A stretch of DNA of 51,156 nt, from assembly GCA_947462095.1 (NCBI GenBank), contig CANHNQ010000010.1, forward strand, positions 1-51,156, given 5' to 3'. Both the position numbers and the translations under genes were made by a program. This document shows, in pieces, positions 36,057-44,540 of this stretch; the stretch's first letter is position 1, and each line of letters begins with the position of its first letter. The notes under the pieces are model-generated. The model was not told the DNA's origin. It did no database searches and worked only from the letters and a program-made list of their open reading frames with translations. The DNA is from Gemmatimonadota bacterium (GTDB lineage: Bacteria; Gemmatimonadota; Gemmatimonadetes; Gemmatimonadales; Gemmatimonadaceae).

Positions 36057-36999
36057 CAGCTGGTGGGACATTGTCCGACGCGTCTGGATTCAGGGCGCCG
36101 AGGACAATGTGCTGTTCCTGGCGGGCGGGCTGGCCTTCAATGTCCTGCTCGCCCTTCTGCCGTTCGTGCTCCTCCTCATCTCCGGGCTCTCGTTCCTGTT
36201 GGGAAGTGAGACCAATACCGCGGCGAATACGGTCATCGCCCTCGTTGATCGGCTGCTGCCCAGCGGCGCCGACGCCGCCGGTGAGTTGCTGCGGGGGATT
36301 GTCGCCGACGTCCTCAACACGCGCGGTGCCGTGACGGCGTATTCCGCCGTCGGCTTCGCCTGGTTCTCCACGCGACTCTTCGGCTCACTGCGCAGCGTCC
36401 TTGCGCTGATCTTCGATGGCACCGATCGCGGCATTGTGGCCGGCAAAGTCTTCGACGTCTTCGCCACCATCGTCGCCACCGTGGCCATCGTGGTCTACGT
36501 CGCGATCTCCACCTACGTCGATCTCGCCACCACGCGCGGCCTTGCGCTGCTGCAGGAAACGGGGCTGCGCACCGATGCGATGGGGGGCGTGGGCTACCTG
36601 CTCGGCCAGCTGATGGCGCTCAGCGTCGTGTTCGTGCTCTTTTACGCGCTCTACCGGGCGCTGCCGCGTCGTCGCCCCACCATGCGCACGGCGGCCGTCG
36701 GTGCCTTCACCGCGTCGATCTTATTCGAACTCGCGCGGCACCTGTTCGTGATCTTCCTGGCGCGGTTCGATCCGAGTTCGCTGTACACGGGCACGATTGC
36801 CGCCATCGTCGCTATCGTGTTCTGGACATATTACGGCGCACTGCTGTTCCTTATCGGCGGTGAAGTGGCGCAGGCCTTCGATCTCCGACGGAGCGAGTTG
36901 GCCGCCCTGCAACGGGCAGAGGAGGCGATTCGCGCCACCGCTGCCACCACGCCGACACGCGCCAGACCTCCCAAACGTCCTCCGACCAAACGTCCGTGA
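35983..36999 (+). CDS. YihY/BrkB family inner-membrane protein
   Basis: The 338-aa protein has six or so hydrophobic helices and family segments DNVLFLAGGLAFNVLLALLP, GAVTAYSAVGFAWFSTRLFG and IVAIVFWTYYGALLFLIGGE, ending in a basic Pro-rich tail (ARPPKRPPTKRP). The family was once called RNase BN in error; the real role is unknown. The ATG at 35983 overlaps the YtxH gene by 74 bases in another frame; a start further in is possible, and the track's 35845 is too far upstream. It overlaps the threonine aldolase GTG by four bases. Confidence 0.85.
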   Translation: MTRVHRTIWSPPLRRSPLALRAKADSWWDIVRRVWIQGAEDNVLFLAGGLAFNVLLALLPFVLLLISGLSFLLGSETNTAANTVIALVDRLLPSGADAAGELLRGIVADVLNTRGAVTAYSAVGFAWFSTRLFGSLRSVLALIFDGTDRGIVAGKVFDVFATIVATVAIVVYVAISTYVDLATTRGLALLQETGLRTDAMGGVGYLLGQLMALSVVFVLFYALYRALPRRRPTMRTAAVGAFTASILFELARHLFVIFLARFDPSSLYTGTIAAIVAIVFWTYYGALLFLIGGEVAQAFDLRRSELAALQRAEEAIRATAATTPTRARPPKRPPTKRP

Positions 37000-38042
37000 C
37001 CGAATTCGCCGCTCCCTTGCTCGATGTGCGCAGTGACACGGTAACCAGGCCAACCGCCGCCATGCGTCGCGCGATGGCCGATGCCGAAGTCGGTGACGAT
37101 GTACTCGACGGCGACCCCACCACACGGCGCCTCGAAGCCGTCGTGGCCGAGCGGCTGGGCAAAGAGCGCGCGCTGTTCTTCCCGAGCGGCTCGATGGCCA
37201 ATCAGGCCGCCATCTGGGTGCAGAGCACGCCCGGGACCGAGATTCTGCTCGACGCCGACGCGCACATCGTGCACTGGGAGATCGCCGCGACCGCGGCGCT
37301 TTGCGGAGTACAGGTGCGCCCGATCCGCGGCGCCACCTCCGTGTTCCGTGCCCCCGATCTGGCCGCCGGCATCCGCGCGCCCTCGATCCATGCCATCGAG
37401 CCGTCCATGGTGTGCATCGAGAATACCCACAACGGGGCCGGTGGCGCCGTGACGCCGCTCCACGAACTGCGCGCGCTCACCCAGGTCGCGCGCAGTGTGA
37501 ACCTGCCGGTGCACCTCGATGGGGCGCGCCTCTGGAACGCGGCCGCGGCCACCGGGACGTCACTCGCCGATTTTGCCGCCTGTGCCGACACCGTCATGGT
37601 CTCCTTTTCCAAGGGACTCGGCGCCCCCGTGGGCGCCTGCCTCGTCGGCCCCAGCGATGTCATCACGCGGGCGCATCGCGCGCGGAAGCGCTTCGGTGGT
37701 GGCATGCGGCAGACCGGCATCCTTGCCGCCGGTGCGCTCTATGGCGTGGAACACCATCTCGATCGGCTCGCCGACGATCACGAAGCCGCGACCTATCTCG
37801 CCCGCCTCGTCGACGGCGTCGGTGGGGCCACGGTGGTCATGCCCGACACCAACATCGTCATGATCGACTTGCCCCGTCCGTGCGCCGATGACGTCGTCGC
37901 GCGCGCCGCCGCGCTCGGCGTGCGGATCTCCAAATGGCACAACAGCCGGGTGCGCGCGGTGGCGCACCTCGATGCGCCGATCGCGCGCATCGCCGAACAT
38001 GGTCCCAAAATCGCGCAGGCGCTCGCCGACGCCCTCGCTTAG
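36996..38042 (+). CDS. ltaE: Low-specificity L-threonine aldolase
   Basis: The 348-aa PLP enzyme splits L-threonine or L-allo-threonine to glycine and acetaldehyde. DVRSDTVTRPTAAMRRAMAD opens the protein, ENTHNGAGG and LDGARLWNA are the substrate and cofactor loops, and SFSKGLGAPVG carries the PLP lysine (K206). Length fits. The start is GTG in a GTGA overlap with the YihY stop. It converges with the SRP RNA gene downstream. Confidence 0.92.
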   Translation: MTEFAAPLLDVRSDTVTRPTAAMRRAMADAEVGDDVLDGDPTTRRLEAVVAERLGKERALFFPSGSMANQAAIWVQSTPGTEILLDADAHIVHWEIAATAALCGVQVRPIRGATSVFRAPDLAAGIRAPSIHAIEPSMVCIENTHNGAGGAVTPLHELRALTQVARSVNLPVHLDGARLWNAAAATGTSLADFAACADTVMVSFSKGLGAPVGACLVGPSDVITRAHRARKRFGGGMRQTGILAAGALYGVEHHLDRLADDHEAATYLARLVDGVGGATVVMPDTNIVMIDLPRPCADDVVARAAALGVRISKWHNSRVRAVAHLDAPIARIAEHGPKIAQALADALA

Positions 38043-38059
38043 CGCCGCTGCCGGGCACG

Positions 38060-38107
38060 AAAAAGCGCACGGGAGGTCCGCTCTGTCGAGCGAATCCTCC
38101 CGTGCGC
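38060..38107 (-). terminator. Intrinsic terminator of the SRP RNA gene
   Basis: On the minus strand GCGCACGGGAGG (38107-38096) pairs perfectly with CCTCCCGTGCGC (38076-38065), with an inner CGCTC/GAGCG stem, and is followed by TTTTT (38064-38060). It begins directly after the 3' end of the RNA. On + there is no matching T-run, so it serves the RNA gene, not ltaE. Confidence 0.85.
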
Positions 38108-38211
38108 AGTGCTCCGGGCCTGACGAAGCGACGCCAGACTCCACGTGCCGCTGCTACCTTCGGGGTCCTGACGGATTTGGCGGGCTGTCGCCCTCCGGGA
38201 CCCGGAGCACT
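38108..38211 (-). ncRNA. ffs: Signal recognition particle RNA, small bacterial (4.5S) type
   Basis: Read on the minus strand, the segment contains GTCAGGACCCCGAAGGTAGC, the conserved apical loop of SRP domain IV that binds Ffh (E. coli GTCAGGTCCGGAAGGAAGC). The ends close the RNA: AGTGCTCCGGG (38211-38201) is fully complementary to CCCGGAGCACT (38118-38108), giving a hairpin RNA of about 104 nt, slightly shorter than E. coli 4.5S (114 nt). A strong U-tract terminator follows and a TACCTT box precedes it. It lies divergent from dnaX, whose neighbourhood is a usual home of ffs. Exact ends are inferred from pairing. Confidence 0.9.
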
Positions 38212-38214
38212 GTG

Positions 38215-38220
38215 AAGGTA
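38215..38220 (-). promoter_or_regulatory. Candidate -10 box of the SRP RNA gene
   Basis: TACCTT on the minus strand lies three bases before the predicted 5' end of the paired RNA. It fits the TANNNT pattern; no convincing -35 is seen at the normal distance, so true initiation may be a few bases into the RNA. Confidence 0.35.
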
Positions 38221-38324
38221 ACCCGCGACGGCGTGAAGTGGTACCGACCCTCGCGAGACGCCGGCCGGGAGCCCCGCCAACCACGCCGCTCCTGCGCCCG
38301 TCGTCCGCCCGCGTCTCGGCCGTG

Positions 38325-38330
38325 TAGATT
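38325..38330 (+). promoter_or_regulatory. Candidate -10 box of dnaX (leaderless arrangement)
   Basis: TAGATT ends six bases before the dnaX ATG, so transcription would start at or next to the start codon. No Shine-Dalgarno sequence precedes the ATG, in keeping with a leaderless mRNA. Confidence 0.4.
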
Positions 38331-38336
38331 GCACGT

Positions 38337-40175
38337 ATGTCGCTTGCTCTCGCCCGTAAATACCGCCCTCGGACCTTCGCGACCGTGGCGGTGCAATCGC
38401 ATGTCGCCAACACCCTCAAGGGTGCCATCGCCAGTGGACGCGTCGCGCACGGTTACCTGCTGTGCGGCCCGCGCGGCACCGGCAAGACCACGCTGGCCCG
38501 CGTGCTGGCCATGGCGCTCAACTGTGAGGAACTCGCCGACGCCCGACGCGTGAGCGGCACCGCCTCCGCCACCGAGTTCAGCGAGGCCATGGCCGCCGCC
38601 GGTGAACCGTGCGGGCGGTGCGCCAGCTGCCAGCGCATCTGGAGCGGCAGTGCCTCGCTCGACGTCGTCGAGATCGATGCCGCGTCGAATGGCGGCGTGG
38701 CCGATGCCCGCGAGCTGCGTGAACGGGCCATGTATGCCCCGTCTGGCGACGATCGCTACAAGGTGTACATCGTCGACGAAGCGCACATGCTCTCGCGCGA
38801 TGCGTGGAATGCGCTGCTCAAGGTGCTCGAGGAGCCGCCGCCTCGTGTGGTGTTCGTCTTCGCCACCACCGAAGCGCAGAAAGTGCTCCCCACGGTGATC
38901 TCGCGCCTCCAACGGTTCGACCTCAAGCGTATCGGACCGGCGGAAATCCGTGAACGACTCGCCGCCGTGCTCACCGAAGAGGGCGTGCGGTTCGAGCCCG
39001 ACGCGCTGGGGATGATCGCCGGCGCCGCCGACGGTGGCCTGCGCGACGCGCTCTCGCTCACCGACCAGGTGCTGTCCCTCGGAGAAACGGCCGAGGTCAC
39101 GGCGGAACGCGTACGCACCGCGTTGGGGCTCGTTCCCGAAGACGAGTATCTGCTGCTCCTCGACATCATTGCGCAGCGTCGCGCCGTCGATGTCTTCGAC
39201 GCGGTCCAGCGTCAGGCCGACGGTGGGGTCGATCTGATGCTGCTGCTGGCCGGTATCGGTCGCATCCTGCGCGCACAGCTCACGATCGCCCTGGGCGGCG
39301 TTCCCCCCGAGCTGTCGGAGCGCATGCGCGCGGCGCTCACCGAGCGGAAGGGACAGCTCTCCGCCGGCGACTTGCTGCGCATGCTGCATGCCCTGCTCGA
39401 ACTCGAGCCGATGTATCGCCGCAGCGGGCAGCCGCAGCTGTTGCTCGAGACACTTCTCGTGCGCTTTGCGTTGCTCGATCGGACGGTGGAGCTCGAAGAG
39501 GTCATCAAGGGATTCGGCACCGGTAGTCACGACGATCCACCCCCTCGTCGCGTGGCGCACGAGCCGCGCGTGGCGTCGGCGCACGCGATGCCGCCGTCAC
39601 CACCGCCGGCTGTCGCGCCCGCGATCGCGCAACACGCACCGGTGGTGATGGCGCCGCCCCGTTCGGCCACGCAGCAGGTGGCGGAAGCGGCAGCTGCCGC
39701 CCAGATGGCCGAGCAGCGCCCCGCGTCGCGGGCCGCCGCGACCGCCCCGCGCGTGGGACCGCCGCCTTCCGTCGAGCAGCTCACGGCGCGCTGGGTGAGC
39801 GTGAGCGATGCCATCAAGACGGCCGGCCGTGGCATGCTGGCCCAGGCCGTCGCGCGGATGGTGCCGGTGTCGGTGTCGGCGCACGGGAGTGTCGCGCTGA
39901 GCTACGATCCCGCCGACGACACCTTTGCCCGCGCGGCCGACGGCGCACGCCCCGACGTGCTCGCCGCGCTACAAGCGTGCTTCGATGGTATCACCGGCGT
40001 CACCGTGGTGTCTTCGGTGAATGCCAATGCGCAGGCGCAGGCCCACGCGCCCCGCGATACCACCAAGCGCCTCACCGCGCACGACGTGCAGCAGCAGCGC
40101 ACCCAGCAGCTGTCCTCGAAGGACCCGCTGCTCGACGCCGCCGTCCGTGCGCTCGACCTCGAATTACTCGACTAA
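38337..40175 (+). CDS. dnaX: DNA polymerase III subunits gamma/tau
   Basis: The 612-aa clamp-loader ATPase opens with LARKYRPRTF. Walker A is GPRGTGKTT (K50), Walker B VYIVDEAHML, and FATTEAQKVLPTVISRLQRF holds sensor 1 and the SRC-type arginine finger. The zinc module has an enlarged spacer: 28 residues between LNC and CGRCASC instead of about ten. Domain III ends near residue 370; an Ala/Pro-rich linker and a small C-terminal domain follow, so this is the tau form. No A-rich frameshift site for gamma is seen. ybaB and recR follow, the standard dnaX-ybaB-recR order. Confidence 0.95.
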   Translation: MSLALARKYRPRTFATVAVQSHVANTLKGAIASGRVAHGYLLCGPRGTGKTTLARVLAMALNCEELADARRVSGTASATEFSEAMAAAGEPCGRCASCQRIWSGSASLDVVEIDAASNGGVADARELRERAMYAPSGDDRYKVYIVDEAHMLSRDAWNALLKVLEEPPPRVVFVFATTEAQKVLPTVISRLQRFDLKRIGPAEIRERLAAVLTEEGVRFEPDALGMIAGAADGGLRDALSLTDQVLSLGETAEVTAERVRTALGLVPEDEYLLLLDIIAQRRAVDVFDAVQRQADGGVDLMLLLAGIGRILRAQLTIALGGVPPELSERMRAALTERKGQLSAGDLLRMLHALLELEPMYRRSGQPQLLLETLLVRFALLDRTVELEEVIKGFGTGSHDDPPPRRVAHEPRVASAHAMPPSPPPAVAPAIAQHAPVVMAPPRSATQQVAEAAAAAQMAEQRPASRAAATAPRVGPPPSVEQLTARWVSVSDAIKTAGRGMLAQAVARMVPVSVSAHGSVALSYDPADDTFARAADGARPDVLAALQACFDGITGVTVVSSVNANAQAQAHAPRDTTKRLTAHDVQQQRTQQLSSKDPLLDAAVRALDLELLD

Positions 40176-40191
40176 CGCCTCAGGGACAGTC

Positions 40192-40506
40192 ATGGATTTG
40201 TTCAAGATGATGGGCCAGTTCAAGGACATGCAGTCGCGCATGCAGACCATGCAGGACGAGATGTCACAGCGCACCTTCTCGGCGCTGGCCGGCGGCGGCA
40301 TGGTCGCGGCCGATGTCGACGGCAAGATGCAGCTCAAGCGCATCAAGCTCGATCCGGCCGTCGTGAACGGCCAAGACATCGAGATGCTCGAGGACCTCAT
40401 CGTGGTCGCCGTGGCCGAAGCGCAGAAGAAGGCGGCCGAGGCGATGCAGATGGAACTCGGCAAAGTCACCGGCGGCATCGACCTGCCGTTCAAACTTCCG
40501 TTCTGA
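40192..40506 (+). CDS. ybaB: YbaB/EbfC family nucleoid-associated protein
   Basis: The 104-aa protein is a small DNA-binding dimer. It begins MDLFKMMGQFKDMQSRMQTM, an amphipathic helix, then the beta core (GMVAADVDGKMQLKRIKLDP) and the C-terminal helix (EDLIVVAVAEAQKKAAEAMQ). AGGGA lies about seven bases before the ATG at 40192; the longer track ORF overlaps dnaX and is not real at its start. Position between dnaX and recR is conserved in bacteria. Confidence 0.93.
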   Translation: MDLFKMMGQFKDMQSRMQTMQDEMSQRTFSALAGGGMVAADVDGKMQLKRIKLDPAVVNGQDIEMLEDLIVVAVAEAQKKAAEAMQMELGKVTGGIDLPFKLPF

Positions 40507-40516
40507 TCGGATCCCG

Positions 40517-41107
40517 TTGAGCGTCATCGACGAACTCACGAGCGAGTTGGCGCGGCTCCCCGGCATCGGCCGGAAGACCGCGCTGCGGCTCACGTACCAC
40601 CTGCTGCGCCAGCCGCACGCGCAAAGCCGCCGGCTGGCCGAGGCGCTCGTGCTGCTCACCGAGCGCGTACGGGCCTGTGACCGGTGCCACAACCTCACCG
40701 AGTCGCCGCTCTGCGCGCTCTGCGTCGATCCGCGGCGTGACCCGACCATCCTCTGCGCGGTCGAGGAAGCCTCCGACATCGCGTCCATCGAGCGGGCGGG
40801 GGAGTTCCGCGGGCTCTACCACGTGCTGGGAGGGCGGTTGTCTCCCCTCGATGGCGTCGGCCCCGACGACCTGTCCATCGGCGCCCTCGTGGCCCGGATC
40901 GAACCGGAAGGGGTCAAGGAGGTCATTCTGGCCACCAATCCGTCGCTCGAAGGGGAGGCGACCGCCCTCTATGTGCAGCGGCAACTGCTGCCGCTCGGGG
41001 TCCGCATTACCCGGATCGCCCGTGGTCTGCCCGTGGGTGGTGACCTGGAATATGCCGATGGCGTGACGATCGCTCAGGCGCTTTCGGCCCGCCGTGAGAT
41101 GCGCTGA
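40517..41107 (+). CDS. recR: Recombination protein RecR
   Basis: The 196-aa protein helps load RecA at gaps, with RecO and RecF. The N-terminal helix-hairpin-helix (LARLPGIGRKTALRLTYHLL) is followed by the four-Cys zinc finger (CDRCHNLTESPLCALC), a Toprim domain (ILCAVEEASDIASIER, YHVLGGRLSPLDGVGP) and the C-terminal VTRIARGLPVGGDLEYAD-type motif (here ITRIARGLPVGG). The start is TTG at 40517, the only start matching the family N-terminus, with a weak ribosome site, ten bases after ybaB. Confidence 0.95.
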   Translation: MSVIDELTSELARLPGIGRKTALRLTYHLLRQPHAQSRRLAEALVLLTERVRACDRCHNLTESPLCALCVDPRRDPTILCAVEEASDIASIERAGEFRGLYHVLGGRLSPLDGVGPDDLSIGALVARIEPEGVKEVILATNPSLEGEATALYVQRQLLPLGVRITRIARGLPVGGDLEYADGVTIAQALSARREMR

Positions 41108-41217
41108 GATGGAGAATGCGCGGTTTGGCGTTACCTTCGGGCACGTCCGTGCGTTGATTCTGTGCGGCTCCGTGACACCCGGCTGCTGATCCCGATCCCT
41201 TCTTCGACCCCCTGTTC

Positions 41218-41706
41218 ATGCCCGTCGGCGCCGCCACCTGGTCGTTCACCGAGGACGACTTCGGGGCCATCACCGTTACCCTGCAGCGGTTTCTCTACGA
41301 CGCCAAGGCGCGGTGCGCCCTGCTCGTGGACCGGAGTGGACAGCTCGTCGCCACGGTGGGTGAGCCACCCAACTTCGACGCGACCGCCTTCGCCACGCTC
41401 ACGGCGGCGGATTTCAGCGCCAACGATCAGCTGGCCCGGCTCATCGGCGAGAGTGACTTCAACGTCCTGTTCCATCAGGGCGAGAGGGAGTCGATGTATC
41501 TCGCCGATATCGCCCGCCGCGTCATCCTGGTGGTGCTGTTCGACAATCGCACCACGCTCGGACTCGTCCGGCTGCGCATGAAGGCGGCCGTCGACGAGCT
41601 CACGAAGACGTTCGAAGGGGTCTTTTCCCGCGGTGGGTCCGCGTCCACGCCGCCGCCAGGGTTCTTGGCTGGCGCCGAGGACGAGATCGATCGGCTCTTT
41701 CAGTAA
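41218..41706 (+). CDS. Roadblock/LC7 domain protein, MglB-like
   Basis: The 162-aa protein has a roadblock/LC7 fold: [20 protein letters not shown], then [20 protein letters not shown] and [20 protein letters not shown]. In Myxococcus the homologous MglB is the GTPase-activating partner of MglA and is of similar length. It lies just 13 bases before the mglA-like gene, in the same order as the mglBA operon. The last 25 residues are a Gly/Pro-rich tail. The 110-base gap after recR shows no clear promoter. Confidence 0.85.
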   Translation: MPVGAATWSFTEDDFGAITVTLQRFLYDAKARCALLVDRSGQLVATVGEPPNFDATAFATLTAADFSANDQLARLIGESDFNVLFHQGERESMYLADIARRVILVVLFDNRTTLGLVRLRMKAAVDELTKTFEGVFSRGGSASTPPPGFLAGAEDEIDRLFQ

Positions 41707-41719
41707 GGGGCCGCCATCG

Positions 41720-42397
41720 ATGTCGATGATCAACTATGCGTCCCGCGAGATCAACTGCAAGATCGTGTTCTACGGCCCGGGACTCGGTGGCAAGACCACC
41801 AATCTTGAGTACGTGTACGGCAAGGTGTCCCCGACCACCCGCGGCAAGTTGATCTCGCTGGCCACCGAGACCGAGCGCACGCTGTTTTTCGATTTCCTGC
41901 CGGTCGATCTGGGCACGATTCGCGGATTCCGCACCCGATTTCATCTGTACACCGTGCCCGGTCAGGTCTACTACAATGCCAGCCGCAAGCTCATCTTAAA
42001 GGGCGTGGATGGTGTGGTGTTCGTGGCCGACTCCCAGGTGGAACGGGCCGAGGCCAACGTCGAGTCCATGCAGAACCTGTATGACAACATGGCGGCGTAC
42101 GGGTACGATCTCACGCGCATGCCGTTCGTCATCCAGTACAACAAGCGCGATCTGCCCAATGCAGCGCCGCTCGCGGAACTGCAGGCCATGCTCAATCCGG
42201 GATGGGAAGTGACCGACCCGGCGCGGATGCGCGCAGTGGCGGATCCGTTCAAGCAGGGCGAGCTTCTGGTAAGCCAGCTGCCAACCGGCGAGTGGGTGGA
42301 GCGCGTTCCGACGTTCGAAGCTGTAGCCGTGACCGGCGAGGGCGTGTTCGACACGCTGAAAGCCGTTTCCAAGCTGGTGCTCAAGACGCTCGCCTAG
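41720..42397 (+). CDS. MglA-like small GTPase
   Basis: The 225-aa Ras-like GTPase starts [20 protein letters not shown]; the P-loop is [10 protein letters not shown] (about 19-28), the switch II region reads [20 protein letters not shown] with the MglA-type Thr in place of the usual Asp, and NKRDLP is the base-recognition motif. In Myxococcus such a GTPase sets cell polarity for gliding and T4P. It is 30 residues longer than Myxococcus MglA, mainly near residues 160-190. The start at 41720 replaces the track start, which lies inside the roadblock gene. Confidence 0.92.
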   Translation: MSMINYASREINCKIVFYGPGLGGKTTNLEYVYGKVSPTTRGKLISLATETERTLFFDFLPVDLGTIRGFRTRFHLYTVPGQVYYNASRKLILKGVDGVVFVADSQVERAEANVESMQNLYDNMAAYGYDLTRMPFVIQYNKRDLPNAAPLAELQAMLNPGWEVTDPARMRAVADPFKQGELLVSQLPTGEWVERVPTFEAVAVTGEGVFDTLKAVSKLVLKTLA

Positions 42398-42444
42398 CGG
42401 AGGGCGCGGCGGGCATCCGACCTCCCCCGCCACTCGATACTCCT

Positions 42445-43119
42445 GTGAACCTTCCGAACGCAATCACGCTGGGCCGGATCGCCCTGACGCCGCTGATTGC
42501 GTGGTTGCCGTTCACCACGTCGTGGACCGCGCGCCTCCTCGCGTTTCTGTTGTTCACGGTCGCCGCCGCGACCGACTACTGGGATGGCCATCTCGCCCGG
42601 TCGCGCAATCTGGTCACCGATCTCGGGCGCTTGCTCGACCCGCTGGCCGACAAGCTGCTGCTCGTGGCCACGCTCATCCCCATGTACTGGCTGCAGCGGC
42701 ATTACACGTTCGTCGTGCCGGACGGCACCGTGCCGCACCCCACGCCGTTGCTGTTTCAGACGCCGTTCGGGGGCGTCTCGCTGCCGCTTTGGATCGTGCT
42801 GGTCGTACTTGGCCGTGAGGCCTTCATGACCGTGTTCCGCCAGATCGCCGCGCGGCGCGGCCTCGTGATCTCGGCCATCGGTCCGGCCAAGTGGAAGACC
42901 ACGTTTCAGAGCGTGTGGCAGGGCGCCGCGTATTGCTGGTTCTTCGCGGCCACGCTGGCCGCCCGTGAGGGATGGGAGAGCGACGGCGCGTGGAAGGCGT
43001 TCGCGTACTTCAACGGCGTCGTGGGCGTGATCAGCATGGTCGCCGCCGTCCTACTGACGCTCTGGAGTCTGTGGCTGTACCTGCGCCGATACGGACGGCA
43101 GGTCGCGCAGATGGTCTGA
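42445..43119 (+). CDS. pgsA: CDP-diacylglycerol-glycerol-3-phosphate 3-phosphatidyltransferase
   Basis: The 224-aa membrane enzyme makes phosphatidylglycerol phosphate from CDP-diacylglycerol. It begins NLPNAITLGRIALTPLIAWL and has the CDP-alcohol motif D-x2-DG-x2-AR-x8-G-x3-D-x3-D: DYWDGHLARSRNL then TDLGRLLDPLADK. About five membrane helices are seen. The start is a GTG at 42445; the track's upstream part overlaps mglA. A phosphatidylserine synthase or other CDP-alcohol transferase is less likely, given the NLPNxLTxxR opening. Confidence 0.9.
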   Translation: MNLPNAITLGRIALTPLIAWLPFTTSWTARLLAFLLFTVAAATDYWDGHLARSRNLVTDLGRLLDPLADKLLLVATLIPMYWLQRHYTFVVPDGTVPHPTPLLFQTPFGGVSLPLWIVLVVLGREAFMTVFRQIAARRGLVISAIGPAKWKTTFQSVWQGAAYCWFFAATLAAREGWESDGAWKAFAYFNGVVGVISMVAAVLLTLWSLWLYLRRYGRQVAQMV

Positions 43120-43161
43120 GCGACCTCGAGCGTCGCGCACCGGTGCCGTTGCCGTTCATGG

Positions 43162-43167
43162 TACTTT
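43162..43167 (+). promoter_or_regulatory. Candidate -10 box of cinA (leaderless arrangement)
   Basis: TACTTT ends six bases before the cinA ATG, the same spacing as the dnaX box. The bases between (TCCTCC) do not resemble a Shine-Dalgarno sequence. Confidence 0.4.
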
Positions 43168-43173
43168 TCCTCC

Positions 43174-44454
43174 ATGAACATCGAAATCGTCACGATCGGC
43201 GACGAGCTCCTCCTCGGCTTCACGATCGACACGAACGCCGCGCATCTCGCGCGTGAATTGGCCGCCCTTGGCGTGCGCATCGTGCGCCGCGCCACCTGCG
43301 GCGATGACGCCACCGCCATTGCCACCGCCGTGCGGGAAGCGCTCGAGCGCACCGGCGCCGTGATCACCACCGGCGGCCTCGGGCCCACCGCCGACGACAT
43401 GACCAAGCCCGCCATCGCGTCGATTTTCAGACGCGGCATGGTGCTCGACCCCGAGATCCTCGCCGCCCTCGAAGCGCGGTGGCTCAAGCGCTTCGGCCAC
43501 GAGCTCCCGGCCAGTAATCGCCAGCAGGCCATGGTGCCCGAGGCATGCACCATTCTGGCCAATCGCCACGGCTCCGCGCCGGGCATCTGGCTGGAAGACG
43601 CGCAGCAGCGGTGGGTCGCCATGCTCCCCGGTGTTCCCCGTGAAATGCGCGGCATGCTCGCCGACACCGTGATTCCGCACCTGCGCGAACGGCTCCCCGT
43701 AGATGGTCCCGTCATCCGCGCGCGCACGCTGCGTACGGCCAACATTGCCGAGTCGGCGCTGGCTGATAAGCTCGGTGATCTGGCCCGCGGTGTGCACGGG
43801 CTCTCGCTGGCGTACCTCCCCGGCAACGACGGTGTCGACCTGCGGCTCACGTCGTACACCCTGCCGGCCCGCGAAACCGAGGCCACGCTGACCGAGGCGG
43901 CGCTGCTGGTGCGTGAGAAGGTGGGGCGGTTCATCTACGGCGAAGGGGACGACGATCTCGCCGCCCTCATGCTGGCGGAGTGCGCGGTGCGCGGCGCCAC
44001 GCTGGCCGTGGCCGAAAGCTGCACCGGCGGCATGCTCGGCATGCGCCTCACCGCCGTGCCGGGCTCCAGTCGGGTCGTACAGGGCGGAACGATCGCCTAT
44101 GCGAATCCGGTCAAGGTCCGCGAGCTCGGGGTCTCACAGGGCGATCTGGACACCCACGGTGCCGTGAGTGAACCGGTGGCGCGCGCCATGGCCACCGGGG
44201 CGCGTCTTCGGTTCGGCACCAATATCGGCATCGGCATCACGGGGATCGCCGGCCCTGACGGCGGCACTCCCGAGAAGCCGGTGGGTACCGTGTGGGTAGC
44301 CGTCGATCTCGATGGGGAGGTCCACGCCGTGCGTGCCATCCTGCCGGGTGACCGTTCGGAAATCCGGTATCGGGCAGCCCAGTTGGCACTCGATCGCCTA
44401 CGTCGGGCGTTCGAGCGCGATCCGGAGGCCATCGGATGGACCGCCCGGGGCTGA
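43174..44454 (+). CDS. cinA: CinA-like protein (NMN deamidase / ADP-ribose pyrophosphatase family)
   Basis: The 426-aa protein has an N-terminal MoaB/Mog-like COG1058 domain (NIEIVTIGDELLLGFTIDTN, TTGGLGPTADD) and a C-terminal PncC domain (AVAESCTGGMLGMRLT, GIGITGIAGPDGGTPEKPVG) with the Ser-Cys-Thr active site of nicotinamide-mononucleotide deamidases. It should recycle NMN in the NAD cycle. In some species it is linked to competence with recA; no such partner is here. Length is full. Confidence 0.94.
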   Translation: MNIEIVTIGDELLLGFTIDTNAAHLARELAALGVRIVRRATCGDDATAIATAVREALERTGAVITTGGLGPTADDMTKPAIASIFRRGMVLDPEILAALEARWLKRFGHELPASNRQQAMVPEACTILANRHGSAPGIWLEDAQQRWVAMLPGVPREMRGMLADTVIPHLRERLPVDGPVIRARTLRTANIAESALADKLGDLARGVHGLSLAYLPGNDGVDLRLTSYTLPARETEATLTEAALLVREKVGRFIYGEGDDDLAALMLAECAVRGATLAVAESCTGGMLGMRLTAVPGSSRVVQGGTIAYANPVKVRELGVSQGDLDTHGAVSEPVARAMATGARLRFGTNIGIGITGIAGPDGGTPEKPVGTVWVAVDLDGEVHAVRAILPGDRSEIRYRAAQLALDRLRRAFERDPEAIGWTARG

Positions 44455-44540
44455 CGCCCGCGCCCTTCGGTCCTTTTCTTTGAAGCACGTAGGTGAAGCA
44501 GAGTACGCAAACTTTCGTCGATGACTCTCGTACGCATATC

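Noticed and set aside
36764-36773. GGTTCGATCC, resembling a tRNA T-loop
   Set aside because: It lies inside the YihY gene and no acceptor stem or anticodon arm can be built around it.
38154-39584. 476-codon ORF on the minus strand over dnaX
   Set aside because: It is a shadow of dnaX and its 3' end runs across the SRP RNA region.
44455-44540. Search for a CIRCE or sigma-32 site before grpE
   Set aside because: No TTAGCACTC inverted repeat is present. CTTTGAAG alone is too weak and has no matching -10.
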